The notes under the pieces: generated by a model
The model's database searches: none
What the model saw: only the letters and a program-made list of their open reading frames with translations
Told to the model about the DNA's origin: nothing
Part shown: in pieces, positions 8,266 to 16,479 of the stretch
Position numbering within the stretch: position 1 is the first letter of the stretch
Layout of the letters: every line of letters begins with the position of its first letter
Program-made: the position numbers and the translations under genes
Assembly: GCA_964632505.1 (NCBI GenBank)
Contig: CAZWCE010000002.1
Span: 124,001 to 188,000, forward strand
Source of the DNA: CAZWCE01 sp964632505
GTDB taxonomy: Bacteria; Planctomycetota; Planctomycetia; Pirellulales; Thermoguttaceae
Direction: 5' to 3'
DNA length: 64,000 nt

Positions 8266-8479
8266 GGGCTTTCCGAAAATTTTTCTTGGAACCATGTTCA
8301 TCTTCGCATCGATCCGGCAAAGGTTGATGCTCGGGGGGACTCCGTCACCCGACCGGCATCCATCGTCTGCCGGAGAGTCGCCGATCTCGGTTTTCCGAAA
8401 ATGTCCCCTAATGGAATCTTGCTAAAGTATTTCCCGACAAGACTTTACCGTTTTCCAGCTTCACGATCACTTTCCAGGA

Positions 8480-8485
8480 TATAAT
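8480..8485 (+). promoter_or_regulatory. Candidate -10 element of the SOD gene
   Basis: A perfect TATAAT lies 76 bases upstream of the SOD start. No convincing -35 box is seen at normal spacing; the best is CTTCAC with a 15-base spacer, so this is weak. Confidence 0.35.
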
Positions 8486-8561
8486 GGAAACAAGGTGTTT
8501 GGGCAATCAAACTTACACCCAAAAAGCGAACATCACCAATATACTTGAAAGGAAAGACATC

Positions 8562-9287
8562 ATGAACCGCCGAGATTTTTGCACCGCCGGAATCGGGATG
8601 GGAGCCGGACTAGCGCTCTTCCCCCGATTGACGTTCGGGGCGGCTGGGGATTCCAAGTACCAGCTCCCGAAACTGCCCTACGCCTACGATGCCCTGGAAC
8701 CCCATATCGACGCTCGGACGATGGAAATCCACCACTCGAAACACCACGCCGGCTATGTCGCCAAGCTGAACGACGCCGTGAAAGGGACCGAGTGGACCGA
8801 GAAGTCCCCCGACTATCTGGTCGCCCATCTTGCGCTGTTACCCGAGGAAATTCGCCAAGCCGTTCGGAACAACGGTGGAGGACACGTCAACCACACTCTC
8901 TTCTGGAAAGTGATGTCGCCCAAGGGAGGTGGAGAACCGGCGGGAGCGCTCAAGAAGATGCTGGACCGACGATTCGGCAGCTATGATGCGTTCCGGGAGC
9001 AATTCTCGAAGGCGGCCCTGGGCCGATTCGGAAGCGGCTGGGCCTGGCTCAGCGTCGACGGGAAGAGTGGAGGTCTCCAGATCGTCTCGACGCCGAATCA
9101 GGACAACCCCTTGACTCAGGGGCATATTCCCATCCTGGGGCTCGACGTTTGGGAGCACGCCTACTACCTGAAGTATCAGAATCGCCGAGCCGATTACGTT
9201 CAAGCTTTCTTCCATCTGATCGATTGGAATGCCGTTGCGGCGTTACACGATCAGGCCGAGAACGTGAGCTGTCCCGCATTGTCCTAG
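8562..9287 (+). CDS. Fe/Mn superoxide dismutase with Tat signal
   Basis: 241 residues. An in-frame extension upstream exists, but ATG 8562 has GAAAGGAAAG before it and begins the Tat signal MNRRDFCTAGIGMGAG. The mature part is a full SodA/SodB domain. Metal ligands are visible in EIHHSKHHAGYV, GGHVNHTLFW and LDVWEHAYYLKYQNRR, together with WAWLSVD. Export through Tat implies a folded, metal-loaded enzyme outside the cytoplasm or in the periplasm. It dismutates superoxide. Iron versus manganese preference cannot be decided by eye. It faces a hydrogenase operon and an anaerobe-type iron-sulfur cluster, fitting oxygen protection in an anaerobe or microaerophile. Confidence 0.95.
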   Translation: MNRRDFCTAGIGMGAGLALFPRLTFGAAGDSKYQLPKLPYAYDALEPHIDARTMEIHHSKHHAGYVAKLNDAVKGTEWTEKSPDYLVAHLALLPEEIRQAVRNNGGGHVNHTLFWKVMSPKGGGEPAGALKKMLDRRFGSYDAFREQFSKAALGRFGSGWAWLSVDGKSGGLQIVSTPNQDNPLTQGHIPILGLDVWEHAYYLKYQNRRADYVQAFFHLIDWNAVAALHDQAENVSCPALS

Positions 9288-9305
9288 CGTCACCTTCCCC
9301 CCCGC

Positions 9306-9333
9306 GAAAGCTGCTCGCAAGGGAGCAGCTTTC
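9306..9333. terminator. Hairpin after SOD gene
   Basis: A perfect 11-bp stem (GAAAGCTGCTC / GAGCAGCTTTC) has a 6-base loop and starts 19 bases after the SOD stop. The plus-strand tail TTGTC has few Ts, so intrinsic termination may be weak. It also lies downstream of the convergent hydrogenase operon. Confidence 0.6.
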
Positions 9334-9423
9334 TTGTCGGGGTGGGCGGAGGTCGGAGAACGCTTCCAGACTCGCATGCGCCGACTGGATCGATGGGTGG
9401 CGACAACCCCCGCAGGCGAACCC

Positions 9424-9969
9424 TCAGGATCGTTCCTTGCGGATGTAAGCATCGAGGATGGCGGGAATCTGGTCGGGCGTGACGTTGGAATGGACATCTT
9501 CTTCGATGGTCATCACGGGGGCCAGGCCGCAAGTTCCCAGACAGCGCGTGGCATCGAGCGTGAACAGCCCGTCGCGCGTGGTTTCGCCGAAGCGGATTCC
9601 GAGTTCCTCTTCGAGCTTTTGCGCCACCCGATCAGCCCCTTTCACGTAACAGGCCGTCCCCATGCAGAGACTGATCATGTAGGTACCGCGGGGTTGCAGC
9701 CGGAAGAAATGGTAGAAACTGGCCACCCCGCTGACCATGGCGGCCGGGACTTGCAGGAGCTGGGCGACTGCGTCGAGATGATCGGCGGGCAGATAGCCGT
9801 TCTCCTCTTGGACCATGTGCAACACCGCGATCAGTCGGCTTTCGGGATGCTCCCCGGCGGCGCACTGGTCGGCGAACTTCGAAACATGTTCTCCGAGCAC
9901 CTCCCGGGCTTGCTGCATGACCTTCTCCCGATTGTCGGGAGCCGGGGTTGGGTTCAACTTTTGGGTCAT
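9424..9969 (-). CDS. hydC: [FeFe] hydrogenase subunit HydC/HndA (NuoE-like, 2Fe-2S)
   Basis: 181 residues, thioredoxin-like NuoE fold. The 2Fe-2S cysteines are in CMGTACYVKGA (C-x4-C) and RCLGTCGLAP (C-x3-C). The GVASFYHFFRLQPRG segment is typical of the family. The ATG overlaps the stop of the catalytic subunit (ATGA, 9966-9969). It is the last gene of a three-gene hydrogenase operon and would pass electrons between the flavin subunit and the catalytic subunit. The subunit name follows the trimeric bifurcating enzymes; HndA is the equivalent in tetrameric ones. Confidence 0.92.
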   Translation of the reverse strand: MTQKLNPTPAPDNREKVMQQAREVLGEHVSKFADQCAAGEHPESRLIAVLHMVQEENGYLPADHLDAVAQLLQVPAAMVSGVASFYHFFRLQPRGTYMISLCMGTACYVKGADRVAQKLEEELGIRFGETTRDGLFTLDATRCLGTCGLAPVMTIEEDVHSNVTPDQIPAILDAYIRKERS

Positions 9970-11726
9970 CGAATTCCTCTCGGCAATCGTGGATAATAAT
10001 GAGTATGCAGTAGTTGATGGGCTTTCTCGGAACCGGGATCGCCCAGGAATTCCTCGTAGAGTTCACGGACCGCTTCATTCTCCAAGGATCGTCGCCAGGT
10101 CTTCTTCTGGTCGATCGTGTAGAGCGCCTCGGACCGGAGCTGGAAGAGTTCCGGATCGAAGAAGTTTCCGCCCGCGGGAGGATAGGGCTGACCGCCTCCG
10201 CCGATGCACCCTCCGGGGCAAGCCATCACCTCGACGGCATGGTACTGCTCTCCAGCGAGAATTTTATCGAGCAGGGTCTTGGCGTTGGTCAACCCGTTGG
10301 CCACGCCGACGCGGATGTTTCTGTCGCCGATGGCGATGTACTGCTCTCGCAAGCCCTCGACCGCCCGTACTTCGGTGAACTCCATCCGTTCGACCGGTTC
10401 GTCGGTGAGCATCGTCGAAGCCGCCCGTAAGGTCGCTTCCATCACCCCGCCGGTACAACCGAAAATGTCGCCGGCGCCTGAAGAAAGCCCGAGTGGAACG
10501 TCGAATTCGCCGTCGTCGAGTTCGTTGAAATTGATCCCAAAGCACTTGATCATCCAGATGAGCTCTCGGGTCGTCAGGACGGCGTCGGTGTAGGGGACAT
10601 CGTCGTGGAACATATGCATCGGCCGCGCCATTTCGAACTTTTTCGCCACGCACGGCATGACCGCGACGCTGTAGATCTTCTCGGGATCGATGCCTTGCTT
10701 TTCGGCGTAGAACGTCTTGATGAGCGTCGAGAGCATGCTCATCGGCGATTTGCAGGACGAGGCGTTCTCGATCAACTCGGGATAGAAACGTTCCAGGAAG
10801 TTGATCCAACCGGGGGAACAGGAGGTGATGATCGGAAGCGGACCGCCGCTTTTCAGACGTCCGGCCAGTTCGTGCGCTTCTTCGCAAATGGTCAAGTCGG
10901 CGCCGAAATTCGTATCGAACACGACGTCGAATCCCAGACGTCGCAGCGCAGTGACGGTCCTTCCGGTCTCCGGTGTCCCCGGCGGATTCCCGAACCCTTC
11001 CCCGATCGCCGCACGGATCGACGGAGCGATCTGCACCACGACATGCTTCTCGGGGTCGGCCAGGGCATCGAACACTCGTTCGGTGTGCCGCTGCTCGATG
11101 AACGCCGCGGTCGGACAAACGTTAATGCACTGTCCGCACTGAATGCAAACCGAGGCGTCCATATCGGCGTTGTGGGCGGGGGCGACCACGGTGGTGAACC
11201 CCCGTCCCTGCTGGCTGAGATTCGAGACCCCCTGCGTCTCATGGCAAACCCGAACGCAGCGCCCGCAGAGGATGCATTTCTGCGGCACCCGAATGACCGA
11301 TTGGCTGCTTGCATCGGTCGCGGGTTCGGTGCGGGTTCCTTCGAACAAGCGCTCGCGAACTCCCAAGGAATAGGCAAGATTTTGCAATTCGCAGTTGCCG
11401 TCGCGTTCGCAGGTCTGGCAATCCTTCGGATGGTTGTCCAGCAAGAGCTCGACGATGTCGCGTCGGGCCTGACGAATCTCGGGGGAATGGGTCTTCACCT
11501 CCATCCCTTCCCATACCTGCACGCTGCACGCGGCCATGAAAAAGGGAACGTCGGTCACGTCGACGATGCAGACCCGGCAAGACCCCGCCAGACTCAAGTC
11601 GGGGTGGTAACAAAGGCGCGGGACATGGACGCCCAGTTCCTCGGCCGCTTCCATGATGGTGGTGCCTTGGTCGACGGTGATGGGCGTTCCGTCAATGGTC
11701 AATGTGATTTTGGACTTCTCAGGCAT
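9966..11726 (-). CDS. hydA: [FeFe] hydrogenase catalytic subunit HydA/HndD
   Basis: 586 residues. In order: an N-terminal 2Fe-2S domain (LCYHPDLSLAGSCRVC), the His-ligated 4Fe-4S motif HPKDCQTCERDGNC, two 4Fe-4S motifs (CILCGRCVRVC, CIQCGQCINVC), then the H-cluster domain. H-cluster signatures are TSCSPGW, MPCVAKKFE, FGCTGGVMEA and MACPGGCIGGGGQP. The first signature has Ser in place of the second Cys of canonical TSCCPxW. Start ATG 11726 (MPEKSKITLT) has GAGAG upstream; a TTG 12 bases earlier is possible. The size matches HndD-type enzymes. With its neighbours it should couple H2 to NAD(H) and ferredoxin. No maturases (HydE/F/G) are in the window. Confidence 0.94.
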   Translation of the reverse strand: MPEKSKITLTIDGTPITVDQGTTIMEAAEELGVHVPRLCYHPDLSLAGSCRVCIVDVTDVPFFMAACSVQVWEGMEVKTHSPEIRQARRDIVELLLDNHPKDCQTCERDGNCELQNLAYSLGVRERLFEGTRTEPATDASSQSVIRVPQKCILCGRCVRVCHETQGVSNLSQQGRGFTTVVAPAHNADMDASVCIQCGQCINVCPTAAFIEQRHTERVFDALADPEKHVVVQIAPSIRAAIGEGFGNPPGTPETGRTVTALRRLGFDVVFDTNFGADLTICEEAHELAGRLKSGGPLPIITSCSPGWINFLERFYPELIENASSCKSPMSMLSTLIKTFYAEKQGIDPEKIYSVAVMPCVAKKFEMARPMHMFHDDVPYTDAVLTTRELIWMIKCFGINFNELDDGEFDVPLGLSSGAGDIFGCTGGVMEATLRAASTMLTDEPVERMEFTEVRAVEGLREQYIAIGDRNIRVGVANGLTNAKTLLDKILAGEQYHAVEVMACPGGCIGGGGQPYPPAGGNFFDPELFQLRSEALYTIDQKKTWRRSLENEAVRELYEEFLGDPGSEKAHQLLHTHYYPRLPRGIR

Positions 11727-11831
11727 GGATGCTCTCAAACATGGAATGAAGGGAAACGAGGGGAATTCCCGAGGGACCCGGGAAACCTCCCGAAAAAGGA
11801 ATCATTGAATCAGGAGACGGAAGAAATCGCA

Positions 11832-13763
11832 TCAGCCTCGATGCACGGCATCGAAACGACACACTTCATGGCAGCGGCCGCATTTGATGCACCGCTTCTG
11901 ATCGATCACATGCGGTTCGCGACGTTCGCCGTCAATGCAATCGACCGGGCAATTCTTGGCGCACAGCGTACATCCGACGCACTTCTCCGGATCGATCGTG
12001 TAGGAAAGCAGCGCCACGCACTTGCCGCTGGGACAACGTTTTTGGAGGACATGGGCCTCATATTCTTCTCGGAAATGTTTCAAGGTACTCAAGATGGGGT
12101 TCGGCGCGGCACGCCCGAGACCGCACAAGGAAGATTTCTTCACCAACTCGGCCAGCCGTTCCAACCGATCGAGATCCTCCATCGTTCCTTCGCCCTCGGT
12201 GAGGCGGTTGAGGATCTCCAGCATACGGGTCGTCCCTTCCCGGCAAGGAGTGCATTTGCCGCACGATTCGTCCTCGCTGAAGGCCATGAAAAACTTGGCG
12301 ATGTCGACCATGCAATCGTCTTCATCAAGGACAATCATCCCGCCGCTACCCATGATGGAATCCAGTTCCTTGAGTGTATCGAAGTCGACGGGAGTGTCGA
12401 TGTACTTGGCCGGAATGCATCCGCCGGCAGGCCCTCCGGTCTGGATCGCCTTGAGCTCTTTTCCACCGGAAATCCCGCCGCCGATGTCGTAAATGATCTC
12501 CCGAAGCGTCATTCCCATCGGCACTTCCACCAAGCCGGTATGATTGATCTTTCCGGCCAGCGCGAACACCTTCGTGCCCCCGCTGTTCTCGGTCCCGATT
12601 TTGGAGAACCACTCCGGCCCATAGTTGATGATGGCGGCGAGATTGGCGAACGTTTCGACGTTGTTGATCACCGTCGGGCATCCCCAGAGGCCGCTTTCGG
12701 TCGGATAGGGGGGACGAATTCGGGGCTGGCCCCGCTCACCTTCAATCGAATGGATCAGCGCCGTCTCCTCACCGCAAACGAATGCCCCCGCGCCGAGGCG
12801 AATCTCCAGATCGAAATCGAAACCGCTTCCCAGGATGTTTTCGCCGAGAAATCCCCACTCCCGGCAAAGTTCGATCGCCCGCTTCAAACGCTGAATCGCC
12901 AACGGATACTCCGCGCGCACATAGAAGAACCCCTTTTTCGCTCCGATGGCGTTGGCGGCGATCATCATCCCTTCGAGCACATTGAAGGGGTCGGATTCGA
13001 GCATGCTCCGATCCATGAACGCCCCGGGGTCGCCTTCATCGGCATTGCAGATCAGATACCGCGTCTTGTTTTCCGAAGAGAGGGCATTGGCCCACTTCAG
13101 GCCGGTCGAATAGCCACCGCCTCCCCTTCCGCGGAGTTTCGAGACGGTCACCTGATCGATGAGCCATTGCTGATCCCCTTTTTCCAGTACCGTCACCAAC
13201 GCCTGAAACCCATCGTGCATCAGGAATTCGGCGAGCGAGGTGGGATCGAAGACCCCATTATGGCGAAGGGCCACGCGTCGCTGCCCCCGGAAAAAGGGAA
13301 CATCGCCGTAGAGCTTCAAAAAGTCAGCGCCGACTTTCCGACCCTGCTCACTGGCCTCTTCGGCCGCCTCCTCCGCCGTGATGGATTCCGGAGAATGGCT
13401 CCCTTCCAAAAGCCGGTCCTCAAGCGGATTGCCCTGAAGCACATGACGGGCGAAAATTTCATGCACTGTTTCCCGATCGACCAATTGATACTTTACCGCG
13501 GCGGCATCGGGCAGGCGGACGGTCACGATCGGTTCACAACTGCATCGACCCGTGCAACCGGTTCGATGGAGAAAGATATCCTCACGACCGGAGGCGGTGA
13601 TGTGTTTTCGAAATTCGTCGAACACCTGAACCGCCCCGGCGGCGTGTTCGCAGGTAGCCGAGCCGACCTGGATAAAGACCGGCTCCTTGGAAAAGGAGGG
13701 GAGGAGTTCTTCCTTGGCCCGCTCGACGCAAGCATCGTATTGTTCTTGGATCTTTTTGCTCAC
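11832..13763 (-). CDS. hydB: [FeFe] hydrogenase flavin subunit HydB/HndC (NuoF-like, with N-terminal 2Fe-2S domain)
   Basis: About 643 residues. A thioredoxin-like 2Fe-2S domain comes first (VGSATCEHAAGA, TGCTGRC). The NuoF core follows, with the NADH/FMN motifs KLRGRGGGGYSTGLKW and CNADEGDPGAFMDR and the 4Fe-4S motif ESCGKCTPCREG. Two C-terminal 4Fe-4S motifs close it (CVGCTLCAKNCPVDC, CIKCGRCHEVC). The fused N-terminal domain replaces a separate HndB, so this is the trimeric HydABC layout. No ATG is available near the true N-terminus. GTG 13763 (VSKKIQEQ) or GTG 13778 are candidates, neither with a clear ribosome site; an open frame reaches 13853. The start is uncertain. First gene of the operon. 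Confidence 0.9.
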   Translation of the reverse strand: MSKKIQEQYDACVERAKEELLPSFSKEPVFIQVGSATCEHAAGAVQVFDEFRKHITASGREDIFLHRTGCTGRCSCEPIVTVRLPDAAAVKYQLVDRETVHEIFARHVLQGNPLEDRLLEGSHSPESITAEEAAEEASEQGRKVGADFLKLYGDVPFFRGQRRVALRHNGVFDPTSLAEFLMHDGFQALVTVLEKGDQQWLIDQVTVSKLRGRGGGGYSTGLKWANALSSENKTRYLICNADEGDPGAFMDRSMLESDPFNVLEGMMIAANAIGAKKGFFYVRAEYPLAIQRLKRAIELCREWGFLGENILGSGFDFDLEIRLGAGAFVCGEETALIHSIEGERGQPRIRPPYPTESGLWGCPTVINNVETFANLAAIINYGPEWFSKIGTENSGGTKVFALAGKINHTGLVEVPMGMTLREIIYDIGGGISGGKELKAIQTGGPAGGCIPAKYIDTPVDFDTLKELDSIMGSGGMIVLDEDDCMVDIAKFFMAFSEDESCGKCTPCREGTTRMLEILNRLTEGEGTMEDLDRLERLAELVKKSSLCGLGRAAPNPILSTLKHFREEYEAHVLQKRCPSGKCVALLSYTIDPEKCVGCTLCAKNCPVDCIDGERREPHVIDQKRCIKCGRCHEVCRFDAVHRG

Positions 13764-14462
13764 AGTTTTGAAATCCACTGGGTTATCTGGAAAAAATGAC
13801 GGGAAACGGAAAAACCGGAGAGTCGCATCGTGCGAAAAAAGGGAGGAAACCACCGCGGCCGAGTCGGCATTCCTGTCCTTACCACGGGCAAGGAGAAAGA
13901 ATGGACTTGATCTATTCTACGGAGCTGCGGATGAATTGTCCGCAAAAAAACGGCCGCAATCAGTAAAAAGTTATTTATTTCTTTGAATACATCCGAATAT
14001 GGCATTTTTTCAACAATCCACAACCCCCCCCGACCAACTGTCGGGGGCACGAAGAGCCGAAATGCATCCCGCGAGATACATCTCCAAAACAGTATACAAT
14101 CTTTTCGGTCGGAGTGCCATGAATTTCCTGTTTTTTTATACCGGTTGCTTGGAGATGCTTTTCTGCAATTCCGCCGTTGCAACACCGAAGTGTTGGAAAA
14201 CGCCGACCATCTCCCGAACGCTTCGTCGGCGGAGCGCCTCCGGAATCGGTCGCGAGGACATGCCCCCCTTCACAGACCCGGTCCTGATGCCCATACTCGA
14301 ATTTTGTGAGAACAATTTGGCAAAAAACGCGGAGTTGGGAAACATCGACCTTTGTTCCCGATAAATCGGTTTCGGAGAGCATCCTCCCCCACACCAGGCG
14401 GGGATGATTTCGCCCATTCGGAACGAAAGCACCCGCTACATAAAAAGGAAAGGAAGCGAATA
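13764..14462. other. 700-bp gap between hydrogenase operon and cupin gene
   Basis: No gene is supported here. The stretch is locally AT-rich (around 13,960-14,130) compared with its surroundings and must hold the divergent promoters of the hydrogenase operon and the cupin gene. A TTGAAA ... GTATTC pair with a 17-base spacer on the minus strand near 14,000-14,030 is only a weak promoter candidate. A short plus-strand frame from 14118 with GGAG before it is discussed under rejected items. Confidence 0.4.
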
Positions 14463-14780
14463 ATGAGCACCACCAAAGTGGTTGAAAAACTAGAAGGAAT
14501 GCTGGATTATCAATCGGATTCGATCGTGAGCAAGACACTAATCGAAAAGCCGACCGGTACGGTTACCCTCTTCGCCTTCGATCAGGGACAGGGGCTCAGC
14601 GAGCACACCGCCCCCTTCGATGCGATGGTGCAGGTGCTCGACGGTGAAGTCGCGATCACGATTTCCGGAGAAGACTTTTCGGTGAAAAAAGGCGAGATGA
14701 TCATCATGCCTGCCAATGAGCCGCACGCTCTGAAGGCCGTGGCCCCCTTCAAGATGATGCTCACCATGATCAAGGAGTGA
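14463..14780 (+). CDS. Small cupin-domain protein
   Basis: 105 residues, a single cupin barrel. Motif 1 lies around GQGLSEHTAPFDAMVQVLDG and motif 2 is GEMIIMPANEPHAL. His and Glu ligands are visible (SEH, PHA). ATG 14463 follows AAGGAAG; the upstream in-frame extension is not cupin-like. Stand-alone cupins of this type bind a metal and may be sensors or small enzymes. The position next to the hydrogenase operon is suggestive only. Confidence 0.88.
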   Translation: MSTTKVVEKLEGMLDYQSDSIVSKTLIEKPTGTVTLFAFDQGQGLSEHTAPFDAMVQVLDGEVAITISGEDFSVKKGEMIIMPANEPHALKAVAPFKMMLTMIKE

Positions 14781-15127
14781 ATCGAATCCTGCGCTGATTC
14801 CAACTCCGGTTCTCAAACCCGACTCCCACCTTTTCGGACCAGCTCACCCCCGCAAGCCACTTTGAAGGTGGGGGCGGTGAAGCTGCGCCGCCTCTAAGTT
14901 CTACAAAACGGCTCCAATCATCTTTTCAACGGAGTCGGCGATCGGTAGAATCGTCATCGAAAGACGATTCGTACGTGAGCCGGGAACGTCACGATCCAAG
15001 TCTTCGTGCCGTCTCCCGGCAACGCCTCACACTTCGGCGTGGAATGAGTTTGCTGCAACGCTCACATGTATTCCCCTGGGCCGTCCGCATGCTTGGATGG
15101 ATGGGCACTTTGCCAAGGAGAATTGAA
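14781..15127. other. Intergenic gap with a dyad
   Basis: No gene is supported. An inverted repeat GAATCGTC / GACGATTC lies at 14948-14955 and 14963-14970 with a 7-base loop and no T-run after it. It could be an operator or a 5' RNA hairpin for the gene starting at 15128. Confidence 0.4.
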
Positions 15128-16003
15128 ATGAAGAAAACAGTATATTGCTTTTTGTTTCTCTTATACACAGTGGTTTGCATTTCAGGCACTTATTATTATT
15201 GCCGTATTGACAGTTCTAAAGAAGCCAATGGGGAAAAATCGACCTTAACAACCACTTTTGTGAAAAACATGAGTGATGAAGCAAAAGAACGGTATATTTT
15301 TTCTCTGGTGAAGACGAACGACCTCTCCCCGACCCAAGAGGATTATTCGGAAATCGTCAATCAAAGGATGCTCGACAACTGGCCCTCCAATCCCATTTGG
15401 AGAGAAGTGGAAATGGGAAGAGTCCAGCAATTCATCCGAAAGCGCGAGGGGGGCATCAGAGCGAGAATTGACGATTTCGCGAAACCTTCCGGTCGGTTGA
15501 TCAACTACGCAAATTGTCAGTTATCCATCAAAGCCCTTGAAAATCAGTCTGCGATGGATCCCATTGCTCCGATGATGATGAATGCTCTTGTCGGTTACGG
15601 AACGGAATCTCCCACGGAAATCCATCAAGCGACGATCGTCCTCCATTTTCTTTCTCCCGATAGCGCGGTGGAAAGATATACACTGATGCAGTTTTCGGAG
15701 GACGGGAAACCCATATTTATGGAAAAGGAGATGCCTTTCTCGCCGACTTTCAAAGGTCTCTACGGCATCGAATTTTTCGGTGCGAACAACATTTCGGAGA
15801 GGAGCCTTCTTTCTCGATGCACTGACCAAGGAGAGTATTACCATTGCTCTTTCTCCGCATTAGAAGATGTTTCTCTGATGTTTTCCTCTCCCTGTTTCGT
15901 CTCATTTACGGATGGGAAGGGCGTGCACAGTTCCAATGCCTACCTCATTCCAGACGAGTTCATGGTGCAAAATGCAACCAAGTTGAGAGAAGAAGCACCA
16001 TGA
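15128..16003 (+). CDS. Unknown AT-rich secreted or membrane-anchored protein
   Basis: 291 residues and no recognised domain. ATG 15128 has AAGGAG seven bases upstream. One hydrophobic N-terminal segment (about residues 5-22) is a signal or anchor, ending near a GTYYYC segment. The rest is soluble with mixed alpha/beta character. Base composition is visibly lower in GC than all neighbours, with many AAA/ATT/TTT codons, which suggests recent acquisition or fast evolution. It is followed within 4 bases by repeat copy B and has no functional partner nearby. Confidence 0.7.
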   Translation: MKKTVYCFLFLLYTVVCISGTYYYCRIDSSKEANGEKSTLTTTFVKNMSDEAKERYIFSLVKTNDLSPTQEDYSEIVNQRMLDNWPSNPIWREVEMGRVQQFIRKREGGIRARIDDFAKPSGRLINYANCQLSIKALENQSAMDPIAPMMMNALVGYGTESPTEIHQATIVLHFLSPDSAVERYTLMQFSEDGKPIFMEKEMPFSPTFKGLYGIEFFGANNISERSLLSRCTDQGEYYHCSFSALEDVSLMFSSPCFVSFTDGKGVHSSNAYLIPDEFMVQNATKLREEAP

Positions 16004-16006
16004 TTA

Positions 16007-16110
16007 TTGAGCGTTGCATCTATAGTGTACCCCGGGGGAACAACGAGAGCCCGGCCCTATGGCCGTCACAGCATGAACCGAGGGGCCACTATTTGTGCGT
16101 ACATGAAAAA
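16007..16110 (+). repeat. Dispersed ~105-bp repeat, copy B
   Basis: It starts TTGAGCGTTGCATCTAT and ends TGCGTACATGAAAAA. It is clearly homologous to copies A and C, with scattered substitutions. The CCGGG ... CCCGG stem is kept. It begins 4 bases after the stop of the preceding plus-strand gene and runs in the same direction. It shares the ATGAAAAAAAC tail with copy A. Confidence 0.9.
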
Positions 16111-16479
16111 AACGGTTCTTCCGACATTTTAGTGGCTGATTTATGAGCCTTGTCGTCGAGATCGATTGGCGCGGCTCGGATTCACCAACCAAAGCAGGAG
16201 GTGGCCCTACCGCGACCTTCACCATCTCCGCCTCCTAGAGGCCCGCGGCCGTGCGGGTGCGAGGCGAAGATGGCTCCGGCCGAAGCAGAGGACGAATCGA
16301 ACATTTTTTATGCATGACAATTGGATTCGCGTATCATGGCACTTCGGCACTAGCCATTAAAATCCGTGAAGAGCCAAAAAAGATGAAAAAGCAGATAGAA
16401 TTGAGTGAATGAAGCACTCTCGCGTCATTGCGATGATTCCGACGGTGGTCACTCCACGAATTGGAGGAGGGGAACGAGT
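16111..16479. other. Gap downstream of repeat copy B
   Basis: No supported gene. A short frame after the repeat (around 16140-16235, with the phrase VEIDWRGSDSPTKAGGG) ends at a stop and may be a remnant. Nothing else is recognised. Confidence 0.3.

Noticed and set aside
11832..13763. Loss of a 2Fe-2S ligand in the N-terminal domain of the HydB-like subunit (VGSATCEH)
   Set aside because: Similar GxATC variants occur in homologous NuoF-type proteins as far as I recall, so it is probably a normal variant.
14118..14364. Small ORF starting MNFLFFYTG with GGAG upstream
   Set aside because: The hydrophobic start is short and the remaining residues look like random translation; no homologue recognised.
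16140..16235. Gene fragment with VEIDWRGSDSPTKAGGG
   Set aside because: Too short, with no start signal or recognisable homology; mentioned only as a possible remnant.
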